Shown here: piece after piece, positions 8,568 through 17,114 of the stretch
Layout of the letters: each line of letters starts with the position of its first letter
How positions within the stretch are numbered: position 1 is the stretch's first letter
Assembly (NCBI GenBank): GCA_013152275.1
Contig: JAADGS010000027.1
Location: 134,336-198,335, forward strand
Reading direction: 5' to 3'
DNA length: 64,000 nt
Source of the DNA: Actinomycetota bacterium
GTDB lineage: Bacteria; Actinomycetota; Acidimicrobiia; Spongiisociales; UBA4744
Notes under the pieces: generated by a model
The model's input: only the letters and a program-made list of their open reading frames with translations
The model's database searches: none
What the model was told of the DNA's origin: nothing
Made by a program: the position numbers and the translations under genes

Positions 8568-9251
8568 ATGAGTGGTTCCCGAATCCTGATCGCCGAAGAC
8601 GATCGCGGCGTGCGCCAATCACTGGAGCGAGCTCTGCGCTTTGAGGGTTACGACGTGTCCGCCGTCAAGGATGGTGCCGAGGCACTGGAGGTGCTCATCG
8701 AGGATGTTCCCGACCTACTGTTGCTGGACGTGATGATGCCACACATCGACGGTCTCACCGTGTGCCGGCGGCTGCGGGCCACCGGTAACGCTGTCCCGGT
8801 GCTCATGCTGACGGCGCGTCATGAGGTCCGTGACCGTGTCGCCGGGCTCGACGCGGGTGCCGACGATTATCTCGTCAAGCCGTTCGCGTTGGAGGAGCTG
8901 TTGGCGCGAATCCGTGCGCTCCTTCGGCGCAACGTCCCTGCCGAAGGAGCCGAAACGCTGACGGTCGGTGATCTGACTCTCGATCCCCGCACGCGCAAGG
9001 TCACGAGAGGGGATCGTGAGCTCAACCTCACGAAGACGGAGTTCGATCTCCTCGAGCTGCTCCTCATGAACGCCGGTGTGGTCCTGACGAGAGAAGTGAT
9101 CTACGAGCGGATTTGGGGGTACGACTTCGGAACGAGCTCGAACTCCCTGGATGTCTATATCGGCTACCTACGACGAAAGATGGAGGAAGGCGGCGAGCCG
9201 AGGCTCATCAGCACCGTTCGCGGCGTCGGTTACGTGATACGGAAGCCATGA
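8568..9251 (+). CDS. OmpR/MprA-family response regulator
   Basis: A 227-residue regulator. The receiver domain has acidic pair E10-D11-D12, phosphoacceptor Asp54 (LLLLDVMMP), the switch Thr in MLTARHE and Lys in DDYLVKPFA. The C-terminal winged helix has [12 protein letters not shown] and ends with the canonical [10 protein letters not shown]. The next gene, its histidine kinase, starts inside this stop codon. Three operator-like repeat arrays around it suggest that it controls itself, the MacAB-like operon and a short transcript after the kinase. Confidence 0.95.
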   Translation: MSGSRILIAEDDRGVRQSLERALRFEGYDVSAVKDGAEALEVLIEDVPDLLLLDVMMPHIDGLTVCRRLRATGNAVPVLMLTARHEVRDRVAGLDAGADDYLVKPFALEELLARIRALLRRNVPAEGAETLTVGDLTLDPRTRKVTRGDRELNLTKTEFDLLELLLMNAGVVLTREVIYERIWGYDFGTSSNSLDVYIGYLRRKMEEGGEPRLISTVRGVGYVIRKP

Positions 9252-10588
9252 AGCTGCGAGCAAGACTCACGATGCTGGTCACCGGCGCAGTGGCACTTGC
9301 CGTGATTCTCGTTTCCGCTTCGGCGTTCTTTCTCGCTCGCGCCCAGATGCGTTCGGTGATCGACGAGTCGCTCCTGGACCGTATCGCGTTCGCCACGCGC
9401 GTCGAGAATGCCAGCGGGATGATGCGCCGGGTAGGTCCGCTGCTGCTCGCCGGCGCTGCCGGCGATCTCTTTCGTTTGGATCAATACGTGCAGGTGGTCT
9501 TCGCCGACGGGTCGATCGAGACTCCTCTTGGCCAGGAGCTGATACTGCCGGTCACCAATCATGACGTGGCGATCGCCGCAGGCGCCGAGCATGGGATCAT
9601 TCGTGATGTCTTCGTCGACGGTCTGCATCTTCGGATGGTGACCGGCCCGGCCGGCAAGGGCCAGGCGGTCCAGTACGCCCGCCCGTTGACCGAAGTCGAT
9701 CAGACACTCGCAAAACTCGCTTTGGTGCTCGGCCTCGTCGGGCTCGGTGGTATCGCGATCGCCGCCGCTCTCGGGATGATCGTCTCGCGCAGCAGCCTCG
9801 CGCCGGTGATGGCGCTCACGGCGACTGCAGAGCATGTCGCAGAAACACAGGACCTCGAGGCACGGATCGACGTCGATCGCGACGACGAGATCGGGCGACT
9901 TGCAGCGTCCTTCAACACGATGCTGGAGGCATTGCAGACCTCGCGTGAGCAGCAGCGCAGGCTGGTTGCCGACGCATCACACGAACTGCGAACACCTCTC
10001 ACGAGCCTGCGGACCAACATCGAGTTCCTTGCCCGGGCCGAGGGGATGGGTGACGACGACCGGATGGCACTCATGGACGATGTGTCTTTCGAGATGCGCG
10101 AGTTGAGCAGCCTGGTCGGTGAAATGGTCGAGCTTGCGACCGATCCGAAGGCAGGCGACGAGCCGCTACAGGGTGTCGACCTCACCGAGACGGTCGACGA
10201 GGTTGTCGGACGGGCTCAGCGGAGAACCGGAAGGACGATCGAAGTGTCGGGTGATGCAGGGCAGATCGAAGGGCGTCCGAACTCGCTTCAGCGCGCCGTG
10301 TCGAACCTGATCGACAACGCTCACAAGTGGAGCCCTCCGGAGGCGCCGATCACGATCACCCTCTCACCGGGCAGGGTGGAGGTCGCCGATCGCGGGCCAG
10401 GGATTCCCACGGAGGACCTTGCCTACGTCTTCGATCGTTTCTATCGGGCGACCGAAGCGAGGTCCCTCCCCGGATCCGGGCTTGGGCTGTCGATCGTCAG
10501 GGAGATCGTCGAGAACCATGGCGGCACCGTGTTCGCGTTCAACCGGGACGGTGCGGTCGTCGGGTTCGAGATCCCGATTCTCACCTGA
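9248..10588 (+). CDS. Sensor histidine kinase, MprB/BaeS type
   Basis: A 446-residue kinase: TM1 at about residues 8-30, a roughly 130-residue sensor region, TM2 at about 158-182, HAMP (about 183-235), HisKA with [13 protein letters not shown] (phospho-His near residue 245), and HATPase_c with [16 protein letters not shown] and [12 protein letters not shown]. It starts at ATG 9248, overlapping the regulator stop; the longer upstream reading runs through the regulator gene. With the MacAB-like operon nearby and repeats in its promoter, the pair probably senses envelope stress or a peptide. Confidence 0.95.
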   Translation: MKLRARLTMLVTGAVALAVILVSASAFFLARAQMRSVIDESLLDRIAFATRVENASGMMRRVGPLLLAGAAGDLFRLDQYVQVVFADGSIETPLGQELILPVTNHDVAIAAGAEHGIIRDVFVDGLHLRMVTGPAGKGQAVQYARPLTEVDQTLAKLALVLGLVGLGGIAIAAALGMIVSRSSLAPVMALTATAEHVAETQDLEARIDVDRDDEIGRLAASFNTMLEALQTSREQQRRLVADASHELRTPLTSLRTNIEFLARAEGMGDDDRMALMDDVSFEMRELSSLVGEMVELATDPKAGDEPLQGVDLTETVDEVVGRAQRRTGRTIEVSGDAGQIEGRPNSLQRAVSNLIDNAHKWSPPEAPITITLSPGRVEVADRGPGIPTEDLAYVFDRFYRATEARSLPGSGLGLSIVREIVENHGGTVFAFNRDGAVVGFEIPILT

Positions 10589-10617
10589 TTCTCACGTTGC
10601 TCTCAGGCTCCTCTCAT
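10578..10617 (+). promoter_or_regulatory. Four tandem regulator repeats after the kinase gene
   Basis: TTCTCAC (10578), TTCTCAC (10589), CTCTCAG (10600) and CTCTCAT (10611) are spaced exactly 11 bases apart, beginning within the last codons of the kinase gene. TATGAAT (about 10634-10640) follows at a distance suited to a -10 element. No protein gene lies downstream on this strand for 1.7 kb, so a short RNA is possible. Confidence 0.65.
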
Positions 10618-10671
10618 GGTGGGAGCGCATCCTTATGAATGCAACTCGACAAAGAGTGCTCTTCCCTCCCC

Positions 10672-10699
10672 AAGGACCCGGCTTTCGAGCCGGGTCCTT
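10672..10699 (+). terminator. Perfect 12-bp hairpin with UUCG loop
   Basis: AAGGACCCGGCT (10672-10683) pairs perfectly with AGCCGGGTCCTT (10688-10699) around a TTCG tetraloop. It may end the kinase transcript, or a short RNA of about 55-65 nt starting near 10645 from the repeat-controlled promoter. The stem is exceptionally stable, but there is no long U-tract. Confidence 0.7.
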
Positions 10700-11148
10700 G
10701 TCTGCAGTTTGTCTGCACACAATGAAAGAAGACCCGGAGATACTTCGGCATTGAGCCGCCGCATGAGGACCAGCATGCGGATCTCCAGGTCCCGGTGGTC
10801 CGGTTGGTAGTCGCCACCTCGAGGAAGCGACATCATGGCCGCTTCAGCGACCGGCCACCTCCAGAGTCCTGTTACAACTGTCTACCAAGACCACCTCCTC
10901 TCTCTGGTGGCCTCAGTTTGGCACAGAACGCTGCAAGATCGGAGAGGTTTTTTTCGACGATCGAACCCTGGTTTCGTCTGAGGGAAAAGGAGATGGTCGG
11001 GAGACTTCCTCTTTTCGTTGCTTTCTCTGATGAAGGAACAGGGCGTCACGAGCAGGCGGAGTGTGAAGTGGGACGGTTCTCGCAACGCCTCCGTCGTCTC
11101 CGCCTGGCTTGGGACTTCCCTCTGCGGAGGGGGAGGAGGAACGGTGCC
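10700..11148. other. Intergenic, no gene seen
   Basis: No convincing ORF in 450 bases between the hairpin and the protease stop. Weak inverted repeats occur (CCGCATG/CATGCGG near 10760; GGCCACC/GGTGGCC between about 10853 and 10911). The second could be a terminator for the protease transcript, which ends here. Confidence 0.45.
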
Positions 11149-12204
11149 TCAGCGCTCGCCGACGGTGACGGCGATGGTGCCCTGCCGGCTGCCTCGGACG
11201 ACGGTCAGCAGGAGCACGTCCCCTTTCTTGGCCGCGGCGATCGTGGCCTCCAAGGTCGGCTGATCGGTGACCTTTGCTCCGTTCACCGCGGTGATGATGT
11301 CACCGACCTGGAGACCTGCGCTGTCGGCCGGGCCGGTCGGGAGCACGGTCGTGACGATCACACCTTCGTTCGTCGCCAGTCCGAACCGTTGTTGATACTC
11401 GTCGCCGTTGGTGACGAATCCGATACCGATGAAGGCCCTGCCGAGACCTTCGAGGACGCGGTCGACGTCGGGAAGTGCGGTTTCGATCGGTATCGCAAAT
11501 CCGATGTTCTGTGCGTTGCCTGCGATTGCGGTGTTGATGCCGATCACCTCGCCATTCCGGTTCAGTAGCGGCCCGCCGGAGTTGCCCGGGTTGATGGCCG
11601 CGTCGGTTTGCAGGAGGCCGCTGAGCCGACCGGTTTGCGTCCGGATCGTTCGATCGACGGCGGAGAGGATACCGACGGTGACCGTCGGTGAAGAGCTGTC
11701 CAGGCCCAGTGCGTTGCCGATGGCGACCACCGGGTCACCGACGTCCATCGAGTCTGCCCTTCCCAGCGGGAGTGGCTCGAGACCCTGTGCGTCGTCGACT
11801 TTGAGGATCGCCACATCGTCCGCCGGGAAGCCTCCGATCACTTTGGCGGTTCGTGTCCGGGCGTCCTCCCCGACGATCGTCACCTGGTCGGCTCCCGCGA
11901 TGACGTGGAAGTTGGTGAGGATGTGGCCATCGTTGTCGATGACGATGCCGGTGCCGGTGCCCGACTCGCTCAGCTCTCGCCGCAGGAACATGTCGATGGT
12001 GATTCTGCTTTGCGTAACCGTGACGATGCCGGATCGAACGGTGTCGACGAGGTCCGAGACGTCGTAGAGGATCACCCCCGGCTGTGGAACGGCAGGCGAG
12101 ATGGCAGGAGGCATGGCCGGTGCGCGCGATGGCGCGTTCACGGCGCCGAGACCTGCGCATGCCGACAGCACGATCGAGAACGCTGCAACGGAGATCGGGC
12201 GCAT
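11149..12204 (-). CDS. HtrA/DegP-like serine protease with PDZ domain, lipoprotein
   Basis: A 351-residue trypsin-like protease. The signal peptide ends in a lipobox (IVLSAC, Cys15), so it should be lipid-anchored outside the membrane. The catalytic triad is visible: His in NFHVIAGAD, Asp in DDVAILKV, Ser in NPGNSGGPL. A C-terminal PDZ domain follows (GVIVTTVLPTGPADSAGLQVGDII). DegP-type proteins degrade or refold damaged exported proteins. The start is ATG 12204; upstream reading is not coding. It diverges from the octaheme cytochrome operon across a 150-base promoter region. Confidence 0.92.
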   Translation of the reverse strand: MRPISVAAFSIVLSACAGLGAVNAPSRAPAMPPAISPAVPQPGVILYDVSDLVDTVRSGIVTVTQSRITIDMFLRRELSESGTGTGIVIDNDGHILTNFHVIAGADQVTIVGEDARTRTAKVIGGFPADDVAILKVDDAQGLEPLPLGRADSMDVGDPVVAIGNALGLDSSSPTVTVGILSAVDRTIRTQTGRLSGLLQTDAAINPGNSGGPLLNRNGEVIGINTAIAGNAQNIGFAIPIETALPDVDRVLEGLGRAFIGIGFVTNGDEYQQRFGLATNEGVIVTTVLPTGPADSAGLQVGDIITAVNGAKVTDQPTLEATIAAAKKGDVLLLTVVRGSRQGTIAVTVGER

Positions 12205-12289
12205 GCGGGTGAGTGTACGTGTTTGTGGCGGGTGTCTCGGAGTAGGGACGTTCGGCCCTTTCATAGGGGACCTTCGGGTGGATTCCAGG

Positions 12290-12303
12290 TACCCCCGGGG
12301 GTA
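12290..12303. promoter_or_regulatory. CsoR/CstR-like palindromic operator
   Basis: A perfect palindrome, TACCCCCGGGGGTA, lies 55 bases before the octaheme cytochrome start and 86 bases before the divergent protease start. Operators of the CsoR/RcnR/CstR family have this TACCCC-GGGGTA form. CstR-type members respond to persulfide and control rhodanese and YeeE-type sulfur genes, which matches the operon downstream. No CsoR-family gene is in the window. Only the palindrome is observed; the regulator is inferred. Confidence 0.5.
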
Positions 12304-12357
12304 GTAGAGTGATATGTACCACTTCTTGATACGCGATCCGACACGGGGGTCGAACTT

Positions 12358-13851
12358 ATGGCACAGGATCCCGGACACGTTCCAGACGAGAAGGCGTCGA
12401 AGAGGCTCCTTCGACGCGATTTCCTGATCGGCCTGATCGCGATCCTGGTGGTGATCCTTGTTCCGATCATCATCTTCGTGCCGTTGCGGAGCCCTGCTAC
12501 GCCGAGTGACCCGTGGTCTCACGTCCCGGAGAAGCTGGGGCACACCGACCACACGGCCTTGATGCCCGGCCCGTACGAGACCGGACAGGAGGTCACCCGG
12601 GCCTGTTTGGAGTGTCATCCCGACGCCGGTGAAGACATGCTGCACTCGGAGCACTTCACATGGGTGAACGATCCCGTCCCCATCGCAGGTCGGCAAGAAC
12701 CGGTTGCGTTCGGCAAGAAGAACTCGATCAACAACTTCTGTCTCGGTGTGCAGGGGAACTGGCCGAAGTGCACGACCTGCCATGCCGGCTACGGATGGTC
12801 GGACGAGAACTTCGACTTCACGAACGAGGACAACATCGACTGTCTCGTCTGCCACAACCAATCCGACGCGTACGCCAAGGGGGAGTCAGGCAACCCCGCA
12901 GAGGGATCCGACCTCACCATCGCCGCGCAGAGCGTCGCGAATCCCTCACGTTGGAATTGCGGCCAATGCCATTTCGAGGGCGGGGGCGGCAACGGGGTCA
13001 AACACGGGGACCTCGACGACACGCTCATCTATCCGGACGAGAACATCGACGTCCACATGGGCAGGTACGACCTCGTTTGCACCGACTGTCACAAGACGGA
13101 GGACCACGACATCAAGGGCACCGCCACGTCGGTTGCACTCGATGCACACAACCAGATCCTTTGTACCGACTGCCACGATTCGAAACCGCACGAGGATGAG
13201 CGCCTGAACGGTCACACCGACGCGGTGGCGTGTCAGACCTGCCATGTCCCCGAGTACGCGCTGAAGGACCCGACGAAGATGTGGTGGGACTGGTCGACAG
13301 CCGGCAGCGACAGTATCCCGCAGGATCACTACACATACCTCAAGATCAAGGGCAGCTTCGTCTACGACACGAAGGTGACGCCCGAGTACTTCTGGAACGA
13401 CGGAACCGCCGATCGATACCTGCTCGGTGACCCGATCGATACCGATGGCCCTACCCCGCTGAACAAACCCAACGGTGACATCACAGATCCGGGATCGAAG
13501 ATCTGGCCCTTCAAGGTCCATCGTGCCAAGCAGCCGTATGACACCGTCAACAACATCCTGATTCAGCCGAAGTTGGCCGGTGAGGGCGGCTACTGGGTCG
13601 ACTTCGACTGGCCAACGGCCTTGAGACTGGGAGCGGAGATCACCGGCCTGGACTACAGCGGCGAGTACGGATTCACGCGCACCGACATGTGGTGGCCGAT
13701 CACCCACATGGTGCAGCCTGCAGAGAAGGCTCTGCAGTGCAACGACTGCCACGGAGATGGAGGCAGGTTCGATTGGGAGGCGCTCGGCTATCCCGGTGAC
13801 CCGATGTTCTCTGGTGGCAGGGTCGATCTCGGTCTCGTGGGAGGCGAGTGA
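12358..13851 (+). CDS. Octaheme c-type cytochrome, tetrathionate reductase (OTR) family
   Basis: A 497-residue protein with one N-terminal membrane anchor (about residues 22-44) and eight CXXCH heme motifs: CLECH, CTTCH, CLVCH, CGQCH, CTDCH, CTDCH, CQTCH and CNDCH. Heme count, spacing and the MLHSEHFTW/YGWSDENFDFT segments match octaheme tetrathionate reductase proteins. Shewanella OTR reduces tetrathionate, nitrite and hydroxylamine in vitro; its physiological role is debated. The protein should face outward, anchored in the membrane. The stop overlaps the next gene's ATG (TGATG), giving it a coupled multiheme/cytochrome b partner. Confidence 0.88.
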   Translation: MAQDPGHVPDEKASKRLLRRDFLIGLIAILVVILVPIIIFVPLRSPATPSDPWSHVPEKLGHTDHTALMPGPYETGQEVTRACLECHPDAGEDMLHSEHFTWVNDPVPIAGRQEPVAFGKKNSINNFCLGVQGNWPKCTTCHAGYGWSDENFDFTNEDNIDCLVCHNQSDAYAKGESGNPAEGSDLTIAAQSVANPSRWNCGQCHFEGGGGNGVKHGDLDDTLIYPDENIDVHMGRYDLVCTDCHKTEDHDIKGTATSVALDAHNQILCTDCHDSKPHEDERLNGHTDAVACQTCHVPEYALKDPTKMWWDWSTAGSDSIPQDHYTYLKIKGSFVYDTKVTPEYFWNDGTADRYLLGDPIDTDGPTPLNKPNGDITDPGSKIWPFKVHRAKQPYDTVNNILIQPKLAGEGGYWVDFDWPTALRLGAEITGLDYSGEYGFTRTDMWWPITHMVQPAEKALQCNDCHGDGGRFDWEALGYPGDPMFSGGRVDLGLVGGE

Positions 13852-16556
13852 TGGGACGCAAGACCGTACGCCGGAGTCTGACAGTCGGCTTGGCTGCCAC
13901 CGCGCTCCTGACCGCCACCTTGGCTGCGATGACGAGACCGGCGGCCGCCGACGTGAGCCCCGTGCATCCCCGGTACGAACTGCTGGACCAGAACGGTCGG
14001 AATGTGCTCGATTCGGGCGGGCCGGTTTCCACGATGCAGACATGTGGACAGTGCCACGACACCGAGTTCATCGCCGATCACGACTTCCATTCCGACCAGG
14101 GGTTGACTTCGATGACCGAGCCGGGGTTGAGCCCCTCAGGCCGGCCCTGGGATACGAGTCCTGGTTGGTTTGGTGAGTGGAGCCCGATCACGTATCGGTA
14201 TCTGTCGCCGGTAGGTGACGAGCGACTCGACCTCGGCACCGCAGACTGGATCGAAGCGCTCGGCTACCGCCATCCTGGCGGCGGTCCGGCCACGACGTCG
14301 CGAAACGGATCGCCGCTCGGCGATCTGGCGGTGATCCCCGGGGATCCGGAGACACACGTCGTCGATTCGGCCTCTGGCCAGATCGTGCCCTGGGATTGGA
14401 AGTCGTCGGGTGTCGAGGAACTCAACTGCTTCCTCTGCCACATACCGCAGCCCGACAACGCCTCCAGGATGCGTGAGCTTGCCGCAGGACGGTTCGAATG
14501 GGCCAACACGGCGACGCTCAACGGAACCGGGATCGTGACCTCGACCGTGGACCATGCCTGGAAGTGGAACCCCGGGGCGTTCGATGAAGATGGGAGACTG
14601 GCGAAGCAATACGTCAGGATCCAGGACCCCTCGAACGACAACTGCGGAATATGCCATGGGGTCGTTCACGACTCCGACCGACCGCTCGACGAAGTGGGTT
14701 CGACGACCGGCGGATGGGAGACCCTGACCACAGGCCAGGTCTTCTCGGCACAGCGGATCTCCGAATCGGCGCTCAATCTCGCCGACAAACAAGACCTGAA
14801 CCGGGCGTGGGACGTACACGCCGAGCGCCTGGTGAAGTGCACCGACTGCCACCACTCGCTCAACAACCCCATCTATCTCGAGACGGCACGACCGAGTTAC
14901 CTGGATTTCGATGCCCGTAGGGCCGACATCGGTGACTATCTGACCCGGCCTCTCCATGAGCTGGCAAGGGGCAGAAGCGCCCAGGGGACGCTCGCCCCGG
15001 AGTTCGACTACACGATGCGATCCTGTGAGTCGTGTCACGGTATCGAGAAGGCGCACGAGTGGCTTCCCTTTGCCGACCGACACATGGAGCAGCTTGCATG
15101 CGAGACATGCCATATCCCCAAGATGTACATGCCCGCCGCCGAACAGTACGACTGGACGGTCATCCACACCGATGGCACTCCGGCGGTGGTGAACCGGGGC
15201 ATCGATGGGGTGCCGGGTGACCCTTCGGCGCTGATCACCGGCTACGAGCCGGTCATCCTGAAGCGTGTCGGTGAGGAAGGCGAGACTCGCCTCGCCCCGT
15301 ACAACCTGGTGTCGTCATGGTTCTGGATATACGGCGATCCTGCGCGTCCTGTGCGTCAGAGGGACCTCGAAGCCGCGTTCCTGGTCGGGGGTGCATACCG
15401 ACCTGAAATCGTGGCAGCGTTCGATACGAACGGCGACGGAGTCGTCGCCGAGAGAGAACTCGTGATCGACACGACGGAAAAGGAGGCGGCTGTCAAGAGT
15501 CGGCTCGAGGCGATCGGGCTCTCCGATCCTCGCATCGATTCGGAGATTCAGCCCTTCACCGTGGCTCATGGTGTGACCGGTGGTGAATTCGCCACCAAGG
15601 ATTGTCAGACGTGCCATACGAAAGACTCCCGGCTCACGGCGTCCATGCAGCTTGCGGCATATGTGCCCGGCGGAGTCATACCGCACTTCGTCTCCGACAC
15701 GAATACGGAGACGACAGGCTCGGTGCAACTGGCCGAAGATGGAACGCTCTGGTATCAGCCGACGACGTCGGAGGCCGACATCGGGGTGTTGGGAAGCGAT
15801 TCGGGCGGTTGGATCGATTGGTTCGGCTGGGTGCTGCTCATCCTGACACTCCTCGGAATCAGTCTGCACGGCGCCCTCCGGGTTCTTCTCGGACTCAGGT
15901 TGAGCAAGGCCAAGCCCAAGACGGTGCTCGTGCACATCTATGAACCGTATGAGCGGTTCTGGCATTGGTTGCAGGCAGTGGCGATCATCCTGCTGGTGGT
16001 CACGGGTGCGATCATCCACTGGCCAGGTGCCGTGAGTCCTCGAGGCTTTACGAGGCTCGTGATCACCCACAATGTGATGGCGGCCATCTTGGTGGCCAAC
16101 GCGTTGCTGTCGATCGTCTGGCACGTTGCCAGCGGCGCGATTCGCCAGTACATCCCGCGGCCGAGAGGGTTCTTCGACCAGGCAGTCCGCCAGGCGGTCT
16201 TCTACGTGCAGGGCATCTTCAGAGGTGAACCCCACCCGTTCGAGAAGGATGCCCGCCACAAGATGAATCCTTTGCAGCAGATGACATACGTCGTGATTCT
16301 GAATGTGTTGTTGCCGCTGCAAATGATCACCGGGATCATGATCTGGGGTGCCCAGCAGTGGCCGGGAGCGACGGCGGCCCTCGGTGGGCTGGCGTTCTTG
16401 CTTCCGGTGCACGCGCTCGGAGCGTGGCTGTTCGTCGCCTTCATCATTCTGCACGTCTACCTGACTACCACGGGAGCGACTCCGCTCGCCGCCATTCGGG
16501 CCATGATTTCCGGATGGGAGACCATCGAGGTCCATGAAGAGGAGGTCACGGCATGA
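13851..16556 (+). CDS. Multiheme cytochrome c fused to a cytochrome b domain
   Basis: A 901-residue protein counted from ATG 13851; GTG 13848 is an alternative. A signal peptide ends near TRPAAADV. The extracytoplasmic part carries seven CXXCH motifs (CGQCH, CFLCH, CGICH, CTDCH, CESCH, CETCH, CQTCH) over about 580 residues, plus an EF-hand-like FDTNGDGVVAERE segment. The C-terminal 250 residues form about five membrane helices of the cytochrome b561/NrfD-associated type (ERFWHWLQAVAI, LVITHNVMAAILVAN, LPVHALGAWLFVAFIILHVYL), with histidines placed to bind two b hemes. The fusion would carry electrons between the quinone pool and the c hemes, probably to or from the octaheme partner. Confidence 0.85.
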   Translation: MGRKTVRRSLTVGLAATALLTATLAAMTRPAAADVSPVHPRYELLDQNGRNVLDSGGPVSTMQTCGQCHDTEFIADHDFHSDQGLTSMTEPGLSPSGRPWDTSPGWFGEWSPITYRYLSPVGDERLDLGTADWIEALGYRHPGGGPATTSRNGSPLGDLAVIPGDPETHVVDSASGQIVPWDWKSSGVEELNCFLCHIPQPDNASRMRELAAGRFEWANTATLNGTGIVTSTVDHAWKWNPGAFDEDGRLAKQYVRIQDPSNDNCGICHGVVHDSDRPLDEVGSTTGGWETLTTGQVFSAQRISESALNLADKQDLNRAWDVHAERLVKCTDCHHSLNNPIYLETARPSYLDFDARRADIGDYLTRPLHELARGRSAQGTLAPEFDYTMRSCESCHGIEKAHEWLPFADRHMEQLACETCHIPKMYMPAAEQYDWTVIHTDGTPAVVNRGIDGVPGDPSALITGYEPVILKRVGEEGETRLAPYNLVSSWFWIYGDPARPVRQRDLEAAFLVGGAYRPEIVAAFDTNGDGVVAERELVIDTTEKEAAVKSRLEAIGLSDPRIDSEIQPFTVAHGVTGGEFATKDCQTCHTKDSRLTASMQLAAYVPGGVIPHFVSDTNTETTGSVQLAEDGTLWYQPTTSEADIGVLGSDSGGWIDWFGWVLLILTLLGISLHGALRVLLGLRLSKAKPKTVLVHIYEPYERFWHWLQAVAIILLVVTGAIIHWPGAVSPRGFTRLVITHNVMAAILVANALLSIVWHVASGAIRQYIPRPRGFFDQAVRQAVFYVQGIFRGEPHPFEKDARHKMNPLQQMTYVVILNVLLPLQMITGIMIWGAQQWPGATAALGGLAFLLPVHALGAWLFVAFIILHVYLTTTGATPLAAIRAMISGWETIEVHEEEVTA

Positions 16557-17104
16557 CCATCGCCACCGCGCGATCGTGGCTCACCAAGAAGCGCCCGGAG
16601 AAGCCGTGGATGAACCCGTATCTCGGTGGTGTGCTCCTCGGCCTGGTGCTCTTTGCTGCGTTCTTCATCACGGGGAATGGTCTCGGGGCCTCTGGTGGTT
16701 TCCAGCGGATCTGGGCATTCATCGAGGACTTGATCGTCCCGGGGCATGTCGACCGTACCGCCTACCTCGCGAACTACGCGGGTGGGAACAAGAACCCCCT
16801 CGACCTGTGGATCGTTCCGCTTCTGGTCGGAGTGCCGATAGGGGGGTTCCTGTCCTCCTGGTTCAGCGGTCGATTCAAGATCAGGACCGGGAAAGGGCCG
16901 AACATCTCGGTGAAGACTCGTTGGCTCTTCGCCTTCATCGGCGGAACGATCATGGGGTTCGGGGCCCGGTTCGCTCGAGGGTGCACCTCGGGTCAGGCGC
17001 TGTCCGGAGGGGCCGTGCTCTCGGTAGGGAGCTGGGCATTCATGTTCGCGATGTTCGCCGGGGGCTACGCAGTCGCGTGGTTCGTCCGAAGGCTCTGGAA
17101 CTGA
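16553..17104 (+). CDS. YeeE/YedE-family sulfur transporter, first half
   Basis: A 183-residue membrane protein with about four helices and the family motif FARGCTSGQALSGG, whose cysteine is proposed to relay thiosulfate in TsuA/YeeE. Classical YeeE carries two such halves in one chain; here the second half is the next gene, 10 bases downstream. It starts within the stop of the cytochrome gene, so the transporter is coupled to the redox proteins. Likely role: uptake or exchange of thiosulfate or a related sulfur species. Confidence 0.85.
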   Translation: MTIATARSWLTKKRPEKPWMNPYLGGVLLGLVLFAAFFITGNGLGASGGFQRIWAFIEDLIVPGHVDRTAYLANYAGGNKNPLDLWIVPLLVGVPIGGFLSSWFSGRFKIRTGKGPNISVKTRWLFAFIGGTIMGFGARFARGCTSGQALSGGAVLSVGSWAFMFAMFAGGYAVAWFVRRLWN

Positions 17105-17114
17105 GGGGGTCGAC

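Noticed and set aside
10853..10911. GGCCACC/GGTGGCC inverted repeat considered as a tRNA
   Set aside because: No anticodon or T-arm pattern fits; at most a terminator.
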